Shown here one piece after another: positions 53,680 through 62,265 of a DNA stretch of 64,000 bases. The notes below the pieces were generated by a model. The model ran no database searches. It saw only the letters and a list, made by a program, of their open reading frames with translations, and was not told the origin of the DNA. The position numbers were made by a program, and so were the translations under genes. Positions within the stretch are counted from its first letter, which is position 1, and each line of letters starts with the position of its first letter. The stretch is from Reyranella aquatilis (GTDB taxonomy: Bacteria > Pseudomonadota > Alphaproteobacteria > Reyranellales > Reyranellaceae), in NCBI RefSeq assembly GCF_020880995.1, contig NZ_JAJISD010000001.1, positions 248,001 to 312,000 on the forward strand, written 5' to 3'.

Positions 53680-54875
53680 CGCCAGCACGTACGCCGTGGC
53701 CGCTGGTCGCCCTGCTGGTCGCGGCCGGCATGGTCGCGGCCTTCCAGGTCGGCAAGGCGCCGCCCGCCCTGCCATCGATCCGCGACGATCTCGGCGCCAC
53801 GCTGGAACAGGCGGGCTGGCTGCTGTCGGTCATCAACCTGATGACGGCGCTGGGTGGCATGGCGATCGCGCTGACCGCCGACCGCATCGGCCACCGGCGG
53901 CTGGCGCTTTTCGGCACGTTGCTGGCCGGCGGTGCGAGCCTCGCCGGCGCCTTCGCACCCAACGTCGAGTCCCTGCTGATCGGCCGAATCCTCGAAGGGC
54001 TGGGCTTCATCAGCGTCGTCGTGGCCGTGCCGAGCCTGCTGTTGCGCCTCACGCGCGCGGCCGACCAGCGCCTCGCGATGGCGATCTGGAGCACCTATAT
54101 GCCGGCCGGATCCGGCATGATGATGGTGATCGCGGCCATCGTGCTGCCCGGCACCTCGTGGCGCATCGTCTGGCTGGTCGCGGCCGCCGCCGCCGGGCTG
54201 ATGGCCGCCGCGCTCCTGCTGCTGGCCGTGCCGCGGCGTGAACTCGACCCGTTGCCGGTCAAACCCCGGCCATTGCTCTCGGAGATGAAGGAAGTCGCGA
54301 CCAGTGGCGGCCCCTTGGCGATCGCCCTCTGCTTCGGCGCCTATGCCTGCTGCTGGTTCGCGATCATCGGCTTCCTGCCGACCCTGCTTACCGAGCGGCT
54401 GGGCTACTCGACCTTCACCGCCGCCATCGTCACCGCCGCGGTCGCCATCCTGAACGTCACCGGCAATCTCGGCGCCGGCTGGCTGCTGCACCGGGGCGTG
54501 CCGCGGGTGGCGGTGATCGTCGGCGCCTGCCTCTCGATGAGCCTGTGCGCCGCCGGCATCTTCGTGAGCGGCGTGCCCGACATCCTGAGGCTGATCCTGG
54601 CCGGCGTCTATTCGGCGGTCGTCGGGGTCGTCCCCGGCGCCCTGTTTACAGCCATTCCGGTGCACGCGCCGAGACCGGAGCTGGCCGGCGCCTCGACCGG
54701 CCTGCTGATGCAGGGATCCAACATCGGCGGGCTTCTGGGGCCGCCCATCACGGGCGCGCTGGTCGCGGCCGGCGGCTGGCCGAGTGCGGCCTGGCTGACC
54801 ACCGCGGCGCTCGCGGTTGCAGCCGCCGCCGGGCTCTTCCTGCACTGGCGCGAAAGGCATAAACTCGCGCCATGA
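53676..54875 (+). CDS. MFS transporter, probable CTG start
   Basis: About 399 residues with twelve hydrophobic segments. The first loop has GKAPPALPSIRDDLG and the inter-helix motif TADRIGHRRLALFG (MFS motif A type). No ATG, GTG or TTG is in frame before the middle of helix 1; the first ATG (53730) would remove half of LVALLVAAGMVAAFQVG. A CTG at 53676 overlaps the SDR stop as CTGA, the same geometry as the ATGA/GTGA overlaps elsewhere here. The stop overlaps the DsbA-family gene by 4 bp. The substrate is unknown. Confidence 0.82.
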   Translation: MTPARTPWPLVALLVAAGMVAAFQVGKAPPALPSIRDDLGATLEQAGWLLSVINLMTALGGMAIALTADRIGHRRLALFGTLLAGGASLAGAFAPNVESLLIGRILEGLGFISVVVAVPSLLLRLTRAADQRLAMAIWSTYMPAGSGMMMVIAAIVLPGTSWRIVWLVAAAAAGLMAAALLLLAVPRRELDPLPVKPRPLLSEMKEVATSGGPLAIALCFGAYACCWFAIIGFLPTLLTERLGYSTFTAAIVTAAVAILNVTGNLGAGWLLHRGVPRVAVIVGACLSMSLCAAGIFVSGVPDILRLILAGVYSAVVGVVPGALFTAIPVHAPRPELAGASTGLLMQGSNIGGLLGPPITGALVAAGGWPSAAWLTTAALAVAAAAGLFLHWRERHKLAP

Positions 54876-55531
54876 TCTACGTCGACATCGTCTCCGATAC
54901 GATCTGTCCCTGGTGCTACATCGGCAAGCGCCGCTTCGAGCGCGCGCTGGAGCAGAGCGGCCGCACCGACGTCGCGGTCGCCTGGCGCCCCTTCCAGCTG
55001 AACCCCGACATGCCGGCCGAGGGCATGACGCGCGACGACTACGTCCGGGCCAAATTCGGCGGCGGCGACCGGCCCCGGCAGATCTACCAGGCGATCGCCG
55101 AGAGCGGCCGGGAGGCCGGCATCGAGTTCCAGTTCTCGCGCATCAAGCGCACGCCCAATACCGTGCTGTCGCATCGGTTGGTCCACTGGAGCGCCAAGGT
55201 CGAGCGCCAGGACGAGGTCGTGGGCGAACTGTTCAAGGCCTACTTCGAGGAAGGCCTCGACATCGGCGATCGCGACACGCTGGTCGAGATCGCCGTCCGC
55301 GCCGGCATCGAGGAGGATCTCGCCCGGCACTATCTGACCGGCGACGAGGGCCGCCAGGAGGTGGTGGCCTCCGACGTCTATGCCCGGCGCCTCGGCATCA
55401 ACGGCGTGCCCTGCTTCATCGTGAACCGCAAATACGCCGTCTCCGGCGCCCAGCCGCCGCCCGCCTTCGTCGAGGTCTTCAATCTCGCCGAACGCGACGC
55501 CGCCACGAGCGCTGCGCAGTCGACCGCGTAG
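54872..55531 (+). CDS. DsbA-family (FrnE-like) oxidoreductase
   Basis: A 219-residue cytoplasmic thioredoxin-fold protein without signal peptide. The redox motif CPWC is in SDTICPWCYIGKRRFERAL; the helical insertion contains FSRIKRTPNTVLSHRLVHW; the cis-proline is in INGVPCFIVNRKYAVSGAQP. FrnE-type proteins are 2-hydroxychromene-2-carboxylate isomerase relatives or disulfide isomerases. The ATG overlaps the MFS stop (ATGA), so it ends a three-gene operon. Confidence 0.92.
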   Translation: MIYVDIVSDTICPWCYIGKRRFERALEQSGRTDVAVAWRPFQLNPDMPAEGMTRDDYVRAKFGGGDRPRQIYQAIAESGREAGIEFQFSRIKRTPNTVLSHRLVHWSAKVERQDEVVGELFKAYFEEGLDIGDRDTLVEIAVRAGIEEDLARHYLTGDEGRQEVVASDVYARRLGINGVPCFIVNRKYAVSGAQPPPAFVEVFNLAERDAATSAAQSTA

Positions 55532-55552
55532 CGACCTTCGGCAATTCACCAC

Positions 55553-55668
55553 TGACCTCATCCTGAGGGGCCACGCGCAGCGTGGCGTCTCGAAGGATGG
55601 GCAACGCGCCCCTTGTTTGCAGCGACCCTTCGAGACGCGGCCTGCGGCCGCTCCTCAGGGGGAGGTCA
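55553..55668. repeat. Intergenic inverted repeat (palindromic repeat family), about 116 bp
   Basis: TGACCTCATCCTGAGG (55553-55568) and CCTCAGGGGGAGGTCA (55653-55668) are imperfect complements. Inside, CGTCTCGAAGG pairs with CCTTCGAGACGCG. The CTCATCCTGAG...TCTCGAAGGATG wording is a common alphaproteobacterial intergenic repeat. It fills the gap before the TetR operator. Confidence 0.75.
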
Positions 55669-55686
55669 TGTGCATTCAGCCATTTT

Positions 55687-55723
55687 ATATGTCGGTTATC
55701 ATATGATATGATCATCGACATAT
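55687..55723. promoter_or_regulatory. Operator-like palindrome directly before the TetR gene
   Basis: ATATGTCG (55687-55694) and CGACATAT (55716-55723) are perfect inverted arms. Between them ATCATATGAT (55698-55707) and ATGATCAT (55708-55715) are further perfect palindromes. The right arm ends 1 bp before the TetR ATG, leaving no room for a ribosome site. Confidence 0.65.
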
Positions 55724-55724
55724 C

Positions 55725-56399
55725 ATGCCCATCAGCGCCACCCGAAAGGCCGCCATCCGGGCCGAGATCGTCGAACATGCCGCGCGGCTGTTCCGGCTGC
55801 GCGGTCATGCCGGAACGAACATCGACGACATCATGCTGGCGGCGGGGCTGACGCGCGGCGCCTTCTATGCGCATTTCACCTCGAAGGACGATCTGTTCGC
55901 CGAGATCGTGCGGATGGGACACGGGTTGCTGCCGAGGCTGCGCGCGGCCGGCAAGGTCGACGCCGTCCTGGACGACTATCTCGACCGCGAGGCGCTGGCC
56001 GCCACCGCGCAGGGCTGCGCCCTCGCCTCGCTGTCGGGCGACGTCGCGCGATCGCCGCTGGCGGCGCGGCTGGCCTTCGCCAACGTGCTCCACGGCGTGA
56101 TCGCCGAACTGGCGCGGGGCAGGAAGCGCTCGCTCGATGCAGATGCGACCGCCGTGGCGATCCTCGCGGTGGGCGCCGTCACGCTGGCGCGTGCGTCGGG
56201 CGACACCCGGCTCAGCGACTGGCTGCTGCGCTGCGCCCGGCGGACGGCGCGAGCTCTCATGAAGCCGAAGCCCAGATCGAAGAAGAAGGCCGCTAAGCGG
56301 CGAGCTTCGCCAAGGAAGAAACGATCGACGTCACGCCCGAAAGCCGCTGCCGCTCGTCCTTCCAGACGCGCATCACGATCACGCGGTGGTCGGGCCTGA
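55725..56399 (+). CDS. TetR-family regulator with long basic C-terminal tail
   Basis: A 224-residue repressor. The N-terminal HTH is TNIDDIMLAAGLTRGAFYAH followed by FTSKDDLF, typical of the AcrR/YfiR type. The ligand domain runs to about residue 178. The tail (from KPKPRSKKKAAKRR) is unusually rich in Lys and Arg. The last about 35 codons are antisense to the 3' end of mfd, a 107-bp tail-to-tail overlap. The target is probably itself and possibly nearby genes. Confidence 0.88.
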   Translation: MPISATRKAAIRAEIVEHAARLFRLRGHAGTNIDDIMLAAGLTRGAFYAHFTSKDDLFAEIVRMGHGLLPRLRAAGKVDAVLDDYLDREALAATAQGCALASLSGDVARSPLAARLAFANVLHGVIAELARGRKRSLDADATAVAILAVGAVTLARASGDTRLSDWLLRCARRTARALMKPKPRSKKKAAKRRASPRKKRSTSRPKAAAARPSRRASRSRGGRA

Positions 56400-59300
56400 G
56401 CTTCACCAGCGGCGCGTTCTTCTGGATCCAGCCGATCAGCCGGTCGGGCCGCTCGAACTTGTTGTCGTGGAAGCTGAAGACGACGGCCTTCTCGCCCGCA
56501 TCGATCTTCTCGACCTGGGCGGCGCGGCACAGCAGCTTGAGGGCCACGGTGTTCAGCAGGAACTCGGCCTCGACCGGCATGCGGCCGAAGCGGTCGACCA
56601 GCTCGGCCGCGAAGGAATCGATCTCGCCCTGGCTGGTCAGGCCGCCCAGCCGCCGGTAGAGGCCCATGCGTACCGAGAGATCGGGCACGTACTCCTCGGG
56701 GATGAGCACGGGGATGCCGAGATTGATCTGCGGCGACCATTCCGACTTCTCGGCTTCCTGCGAACGTCCGCGCGCCGCCGCGACCGCCTCCTCCAGGAGC
56801 TGCTGGTAGAGTTCGATGCCGACCTCGCGGATGTGCCCCGACTGTTCGTCGCCCAGCAGGTTGCCGGCGCCACGGATGTCGAGGTCGTGGCTGGCGAGCT
56901 GGAAGCCCGCCCCCAGCGTATCGAGCGTCTGCATCACCTCGAGCCGCTTGGCCGCCGCCTCGTTCAGCGCCCTGCCCGGCGGCACGGTCAGATAGGCATA
57001 GGCGCGCGTCTTGCCGCGGCCGACGCGGCCGCGCAGCTGGTAGAGCTGCGCCAGCCCGAACATGTCGGCACGGTGGATGATCATCGTGTTGGCATTGCGG
57101 ATGTCGAGGCCGCTTTCCACGATGTTGGTCGAGAGCAGCACATCGAACTTGCCCTCGACGAAGTCCTGCATCGTGTTCTCGATGGTGGTCGGCGCCATCT
57201 TGCCGTGCGCCATGCCCAGGCGGATTTCCGGCACCAGTTCGCGGATCTCGGCCGCCACCGAGGCCAGGTCCTCGACCCGCGGGCAGACATAGAACGTCTG
57301 GCCGCCGCGGAACTGCTCGCGCAACAGCGCCTCGCGGATCGTGACGGCGTCGAAGGGCGTGATGAAGGTGCGCACCGCCAGACGATCGACCGGCGGCGTG
57401 GCGATCAGGCTCATGTCGCGCACGCCGGTAAGCGCGAGCTGCAGCGTGCGCGGGATCGGCGTCGCGGTCAGTGTCAGCACGTGCACGTCGGCGCGCAGTT
57501 CCTTCAGCCGCTCCTTGTGGTTGACGCCGAAATGCTGCTCCTCGTCGACGATCAGAAGGCCGAGATCCTTGAACTCGATGCTCTTGGCCAGCAGCGCGTG
57601 CGTGCCGCAGACGATGTTGACGGTACCGTCCTTCAGCCCTTCCTTGGTGGCCTTGGCCTCCTTGGCCGGCACCAGGCGGGACAGGCGGCCGATGGTCACC
57701 GGCATGCCCTGGAAACGCTCGACGAAGGTGCGGTGATGCTGGCGGGCCAGCAGGGTCGTCGGCCCGATCACCGCCACCTGCTTGCCCGACAGGGCCGCCA
57801 CGAAGGCCGCGCGCAAGGCGACCTCGGTCTTGCCGAAGCCGACATCGCCGCAGACCAGCCGGTCCATCGGCTTGCCCGACGACAGGTCGTCCATCACGTC
57901 GGAGATGGCCTGGAGCTGGTCGTCGGTCTCGGCATAGGGGAAGCGCGCGCAGAATTCCTCGTACAGGCCCTCGGGCGGGCTCAGCGTCTCGCCGCGCCGG
58001 ATCGCGCGCTCGGCGGCGATCTGGATCAGGCGGTCGGCCATGTCGGCGATGCGCTGCTTCAGCCGGGCCTTGCGCGACTGCCAGGCGACGCCGCCCAACC
58101 GGTCGAGGACGGCGCCCTCCTCGCCCGCACCGTAGCGGCTCAGCACGTCGATGTTCTCGACCGGCACGAACAGCTTGTCGCCGCCCTCGTAGGTCAACCG
58201 CAGGCAGTCGTGGCGGGCATTCTGGATCTCGAGCGTGACCAGGCCCTCGTAGCGGCCGACGCCATGCTCGCGATGCACCACCAGGTCGCCGTCGCTCAGC
58301 GCCGAGGCTTCGGCGATGAAGCGTTCCGAGGGGCGTCTCTTCTTGGCGGGACGCGACAGGCGGTCGCCGAGGATGTCCTCTTCGCCGATCACCTCCAGCC
58401 CGTCGAGCACGAAGCCATGCTCCAGCGGCCAGATGGCAATCGCAAGCACGCCCGCCGGCAAGCCCTGCACCATGGCATAGTCGGCCGCCATCACCGGCGT
58501 CGTGGCGCCATGTTCCTGCAGCAGATGCTGCAGCCGCGTCGTCGAGCCGTCGGTGTAACCCGCGACGACGATGCGGCGGCCGGCGGCGTTGGCGGCCTTC
58601 ACGTGCTCCGCCACCTTGTCGAACAGGTTCACGCCCTGCGCCGTGCGCGCCTGGGCGAAACCTTCGTGGCGGCGGCCGCCGAGATCGATCGTATTGACCG
58701 CACCGGGCGCGGAATCGAACGTCGAGAACTGCGCGACCGTGCGGCCATCCAGTAGCCGCTCCCACTCGGAGGGCTTGATGTAGAGCCGTTCCGGCGGCAC
58801 GGGCTTGTAGTCCGCGCCCCCGGTCATGCCGCCCTTGGCGCCGGTCTTCTGTCGCGCATCGTAATAGTCCGCGATCAGCTCGTAACGCGCATTGAGCGCC
58901 TCGCCCGCCTCATGGTCGGCCGTGACCAGGGCGGCCGGGCAATAGTCGAGCAGCGTCTCCATGTGATCGTGGAACAGAGGCAGCCAGTGCTCGACGCCGA
59001 CATGACGCTGCCCAGCCGACACTGCCTCGTAGAGCAGGTCCTCGCCCGAGACGTTGCCGAACAGCTCGCGATAGCCGCTGCGGAAGCGCTCGATGCTCTC
59101 GGGCGTGAGCAGCACCTCGCTGACCGGCAGCAGCACGACCTCGTCGCGGTTGCCGGTGGAGCGCTGGCTCATCGGGTCGAAGGAGCGGATCGATTCGAGC
59201 GTGTCGCCGAACAGGTCGAGGCGCAGTGGCTCGGTCGTGCCGGGCGGAAACAGGTCGAACAGTCCGCCGCGCACCGCGAATTCACCGGGCTCCATGACCG

Positions 59301-59790
59301 TTTCGGCGCGACCGTAGCCGTTCTCGGAGAGGAACTTCGTCAGCCAGGCCACGTCGACCGTCTGGCCCTTGCGCAGGATGGTGGCCGCCTCGGCGTAGAG
59401 ACTGCGGGGCGGCACCCGCTGCAGGGCAGCACCCACCGAGGCGAGGATGATCCGCGCCGGCGCGCCGGGCGCCTTGGGCACGGCCAGGCGGCTCAGCGTC
59501 TCGAGCCGCTCGGCCACGATGTCGGGGTGCGGCGACATGCGGTCGTAGGGCAGGCAATCCCACGCCGGGAAGACCAGCACCTCGCGCTCGGGGCTGAAGA
59601 AGCGCAGCCCGTCCTGCAGCCGCTCCAGCCGCTGTCCGTCGCGCGCCACGTGCAAAATATCCGCGCCGCCGGTCGCCCGCGCCAGTTCGGAGAGGACCAT
59701 CGCATCCGCGCCCTCGGGCAGGCCCGCGATCGTCCACTTGCCTTGCTTGCGCGGGATCGCTGCCAGGGCGTTGACGAACGGCAGGGACAC
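56293..59790 (-). CDS. mfd: Transcription-repair coupling factor Mfd
   Basis: An 1165-residue translocase that removes stalled RNA polymerase and recruits UvrA. The N-terminal UvrB-like region (LVFPAWDCLPYDRMSPHPDI) is followed by the RNA-polymerase-interacting domain (DLVVHREHGVGRYEGLVTL), then a RecG-like motor with Walker A GDVGFGKTEVALRAAF, box DEEQHFGV and TATPIPRTLQLALTG. The TRG motif region and C-terminal autoinhibitory domain follow. The GTG start shares one base with the sdhE stop (TAGTG). Confidence 0.98.
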   Translation of the reverse strand: MSLPFVNALAAIPRKQGKWTIAGLPEGADAMVLSELARATGGADILHVARDGQRLERLQDGLRFFSPEREVLVFPAWDCLPYDRMSPHPDIVAERLETLSRLAVPKAPGAPARIILASVGAALQRVPPRSLYAEAATILRKGQTVDVAWLTKFLSENGYGRAETVMEPGEFAVRGGLFDLFPPGTTEPLRLDLFGDTLESIRSFDPMSQRSTGNRDEVVLLPVSEVLLTPESIERFRSGYRELFGNVSGEDLLYEAVSAGQRHVGVEHWLPLFHDHMETLLDYCPAALVTADHEAGEALNARYELIADYYDARQKTGAKGGMTGGADYKPVPPERLYIKPSEWERLLDGRTVAQFSTFDSAPGAVNTIDLGGRRHEGFAQARTAQGVNLFDKVAEHVKAANAAGRRIVVAGYTDGSTTRLQHLLQEHGATTPVMAADYAMVQGLPAGVLAIAIWPLEHGFVLDGLEVIGEEDILGDRLSRPAKKRRPSERFIAEASALSDGDLVVHREHGVGRYEGLVTLEIQNARHDCLRLTYEGGDKLFVPVENIDVLSRYGAGEEGAVLDRLGGVAWQSRKARLKQRIADMADRLIQIAAERAIRRGETLSPPEGLYEEFCARFPYAETDDQLQAISDVMDDLSSGKPMDRLVCGDVGFGKTEVALRAAFVAALSGKQVAVIGPTTLLARQHHRTFVERFQGMPVTIGRLSRLVPAKEAKATKEGLKDGTVNIVCGTHALLAKSIEFKDLGLLIVDEEQHFGVNHKERLKELRADVHVLTLTATPIPRTLQLALTGVRDMSLIATPPVDRLAVRTFITPFDAVTIREALLREQFRGGQTFYVCPRVEDLASVAAEIRELVPEIRLGMAHGKMAPTTIENTMQDFVEGKFDVLLSTNIVESGLDIRNANTMIIHRADMFGLAQLYQLRGRVGRGKTRAYAYLTVPPGRALNEAAAKRLEVMQTLDTLGAGFQLASHDLDIRGAGNLLGDEQSGHIREVGIELYQQLLEEAVAAARGRSQEAEKSEWSPQINLGIPVLIPEEYVPDLSVRMGLYRRLGGLTSQGEIDSFAAELVDRFGRMPVEAEFLLNTVALKLLCRAAQVEKIDAGEKAVVFSFHDNKFERPDRLIGWIQKNAPLVKLRPDHRVIVMRVWKDERQRLSGVTSIVSSLAKLAA

Positions 59791-60059
59791 TAGAACCTCA
59801 CGCGAAACGCCAGAAGCTTGCGCACCACCGGCGTATCCTGATCGGCCGGCACCGCCGTCTTGCCCGACACCCAGTCGTAGATGTCGTTGTCGCCCACCTC
59901 CAGCAGCCGCTCGTACTGGTCGAGCTCCGCGGCGCCGAATTCGTCGATATGGGCGCGCGCGAACTGACCAAGGAGGATGTCGTTCTCCTTGTTGCCGCGA
60001 TAGGTGCTGCGGTACAGCAAACGCTTCCGGCGCGTTACCAGATCCGTGTCGGTGGTCAT
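59790..60059 (-). CDS. sdhE: Succinate dehydrogenase flavinylation factor SdhE
   Basis: An 89-residue five-helix protein that helps attach FAD to SdhA. The RGxxE motif is in YRSTYRGNKENDILLGQFA, and the following FGAAELDQYERLLEVGDNDIYDWVSG is typical. sdhE directly upstream of mfd is a common order in alphaproteobacteria. It is divergent from recG across 86 bp. Confidence 0.95.
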   Translation of the reverse strand: MTTDTDLVTRRKRLLYRSTYRGNKENDILLGQFARAHIDEFGAAELDQYERLLEVGDNDIYDWVSGKTAVPADQDTPVVRKLLAFRVRF

Positions 60060-60145
60060 GTTTTCCCCAGTCCCGGACCAAAAAAGGGGCGTAGCATATA
60101 GGCGGCGGCGATGGCGAAGTCACGCAGCCCCTGATCCTGCCAACC

Positions 60146-62227
60146 ATGCGCCCGCAAGCCCTCACGCCCCTTTTCGCCCACGTCACCTCGCTGCCCGGAA
60201 TCGGACCGCGGCTGGGGGCGCTCGTCGAGAAACTGGCGGGCCCGCTGGTCGTGGACCTTCTGTGGCACCTGCCGTCCGCCGTGATCGACCGGCGCAATGC
60301 CCCGGATGTCGCGCAGGCGCGCGGCGGCGAGGTGGCGACGCTCACCGTGAACGTCGACGAACACATCGTCCCGCACAGCCACCGCCAGCCCTACAAGGTC
60401 TGGTGCAGCGACGAGAGCGGACGGATCTGCCTCACTTACTTCAACGGCCGCGAGGACTATCTCAAGAAGCTCCTGCCACCGGGCGAGACCCGCGTGGTGA
60501 GCGGCAAGGTCGAGATCTACCAGGGCGAGGTGCAGATGACGCACCCCGACCATGTCGTGCCGCTCGCCGAGCGCCCGTCGATCCTGCGGGTCGAGCCGGT
60601 CTACGGTCTCACCGGGGGCCTGACCCAGAAGCCTGTGCAGAAGGCGACCGCCGCCGCCGCGGAACGCGCGCCCGCGCTACCGGAGTGGCAGGACGCCGCC
60701 TATCACCGGAAGCAGGGCTGGACCGACTGGAAGACGGCGGTCGCCCGCGCCCACGCGCCCACCGAGCCGGGCGACCTGTCGCCCGCCCACCCGGCCCGCG
60801 CACGCCTCGCCTTCGACGAGTTGCTGGCCAGCCAGCTTGCCATCGCGCTGGTCCGCCATCACAACCGCACGCTCGCGGGCCATGCGACCAGGGGCGACGG
60901 CCGGCTGCGCCAGGCGGCCCTCGCCTCGCTGGGCTTCGAGCTGACAGCCAGCCAGACCCGAGCCATCGCCGAGATCGCCGACGATCTGGGCAAAGAAGAG
61001 CGCATGGTCCGGCTGCTGCAGGGCGATGTCGGCAGCGGCAAGACCCTGGTGGCGCTGCTCGCCATGCTGATCTGCGTCGAGGCCGGCGCGCAGGCCGCGA
61101 TGATGGCGCCGACCGAGCTGCTGGCTCGCCAGCATTTCGCGACCATCGCACCATTGGCGGAAGCGGCCGGCGTCAGGATCGCGCTGCTGACCGGCCGCGA
61201 CGGCCAGCGCGCCAAGAAGCAGACTTTGCAGGGCCTGGCAGACGGCACGATCCAGCTGGTGGTCGGCACGCATGCGCTGGTGCAGGAAGATGTCGAGTTC
61301 GCCGACCTCGCCCTGGCGGTGGTCGACGAGCAGCACCGGTTCGGCGTGCATCAGCGCATGGCGCTCTCGTCGAAGGGCCACGCGGTCGATCTGCTCGTCA
61401 TGACGGCGACGCCGATCCCGCGGACCCTGATGCTGGCGGCCTATGGCGATCTTGACGTCTCCAAGCTGACCGAGAAGCCCAAGGGCCGTCAGCCGATCGA
61501 CACGCGCACCATTCCGCTCGAACGGCTCGGCGAGGTGGCGCAGGGAATCGGCCGCCAGATCGCCGCCGGTGCGCGCGTCTACTGGGTCTGCCCGCTGATC
61601 GAGGAATCGGAGGAGATCGACCTCGCCAACGTGCAGGAACGCTTCCGCCTCCTGAGCGACCGTTTCCCCGGCAAGGTGGGGCTGCTGCATGGACGCCTGA
61701 AGGGCGCCGAGCGCGAGGCGACGATGGCCGCCTTTTCCGACGGGCGACTGTCGATCCTGGTGGCGACGACCGTGATCGAGGTCGGCGTCGACGTGCCGGC
61801 CGCGACGGTCATGGTGATCGAGCATGCCGAGCGCTTCGGTCTCGCCCAGCTCCACCAGTTGCGCGGCCGCGTCGGACGCGGCAGCGCGAAGTCGACCTGC
61901 CTGCTGCTCTATGCCCAGCCGCTCGGCGAGACCGCCAAGGCGCGCCTCGCGATCATGCGCGAGACCGAGGACGGCTTCCGCATCGCCGAGGAGGATCTCA
62001 AGCTGCGCGGCGCCGGCGAGCTTCTGGGCACCCGCCAGAGCGGCCTGCCCGACATGCGCCTGGCCGACCTGGCGATCCACAACGAGTTGCTGGAGGCCGC
62101 GCGCGACGATGCGAGACTGGTGATCGCGCGGGATCCCGACCTGCAGAGCGAGCGCGGCCAGGCCCTGCGCGCCCTGCTCTACCTCTTCCGCCGCGACGAC
62201 GCGGTGCGAACCCTGCGAGCGGGTTGA
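60146..62227 (+). CDS. recG: ATP-dependent DNA helicase RecG
   Basis: A 693-residue branch-migrating helicase that regresses stalled forks. The N-terminal wedge/OB domain includes LPGIGPRLGALVEKL and VPHSHRQPYKVWCSDES. Helicase motifs are GDVGSGKTLVALLAML (I), MMAPTELLARQHF (Ia), VVDEQHRFGVHQR (II), MTATPIPRTLMLAAYGDLD (III) and TTVIEVGVDVPAATVMVIEHAERFG (V), followed by QLHQLRGRVGRG (VI) and the TRG-like C-terminus. The length is typical. Confidence 0.98.
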   Translation: MRPQALTPLFAHVTSLPGIGPRLGALVEKLAGPLVVDLLWHLPSAVIDRRNAPDVAQARGGEVATLTVNVDEHIVPHSHRQPYKVWCSDESGRICLTYFNGREDYLKKLLPPGETRVVSGKVEIYQGEVQMTHPDHVVPLAERPSILRVEPVYGLTGGLTQKPVQKATAAAAERAPALPEWQDAAYHRKQGWTDWKTAVARAHAPTEPGDLSPAHPARARLAFDELLASQLAIALVRHHNRTLAGHATRGDGRLRQAALASLGFELTASQTRAIAEIADDLGKEERMVRLLQGDVGSGKTLVALLAMLICVEAGAQAAMMAPTELLARQHFATIAPLAEAAGVRIALLTGRDGQRAKKQTLQGLADGTIQLVVGTHALVQEDVEFADLALAVVDEQHRFGVHQRMALSSKGHAVDLLVMTATPIPRTLMLAAYGDLDVSKLTEKPKGRQPIDTRTIPLERLGEVAQGIGRQIAAGARVYWVCPLIEESEEIDLANVQERFRLLSDRFPGKVGLLHGRLKGAEREATMAAFSDGRLSILVATTVIEVGVDVPAATVMVIEHAERFGLAQLHQLRGRVGRGSAKSTCLLLYAQPLGETAKARLAIMRETEDGFRIAEEDLKLRGAGELLGTRQSGLPDMRLADLAIHNELLEAARDDARLVIARDPDLQSERGQALRALLYLFRRDDAVRTLRAG

Positions 62228-62235
62228 TCATCTCG

Positions 62236-62259
62236 GCCTCCCCAGCGGACTGGGGAGGC
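62236..62259. terminator. Bidirectional hairpin between convergent recG and the DUF4139 gene
   Basis: GCCTCCCCAG (62236-62245) and CTGGGGAGGC (62250-62259) are perfect 10-bp arms around CGGA, 8 bp after recG and 6 bp beyond the other stop. There is no T tract. Confidence 0.65.
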
Positions 62260-62265
62260 GAACGA

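Noticed and set aside
56386..58755. 789-codon plus-strand frame opposite mfd
   Set aside because: mfd is unambiguous with all motifs intact; the opposite frame shows no domain and shadow-type composition.
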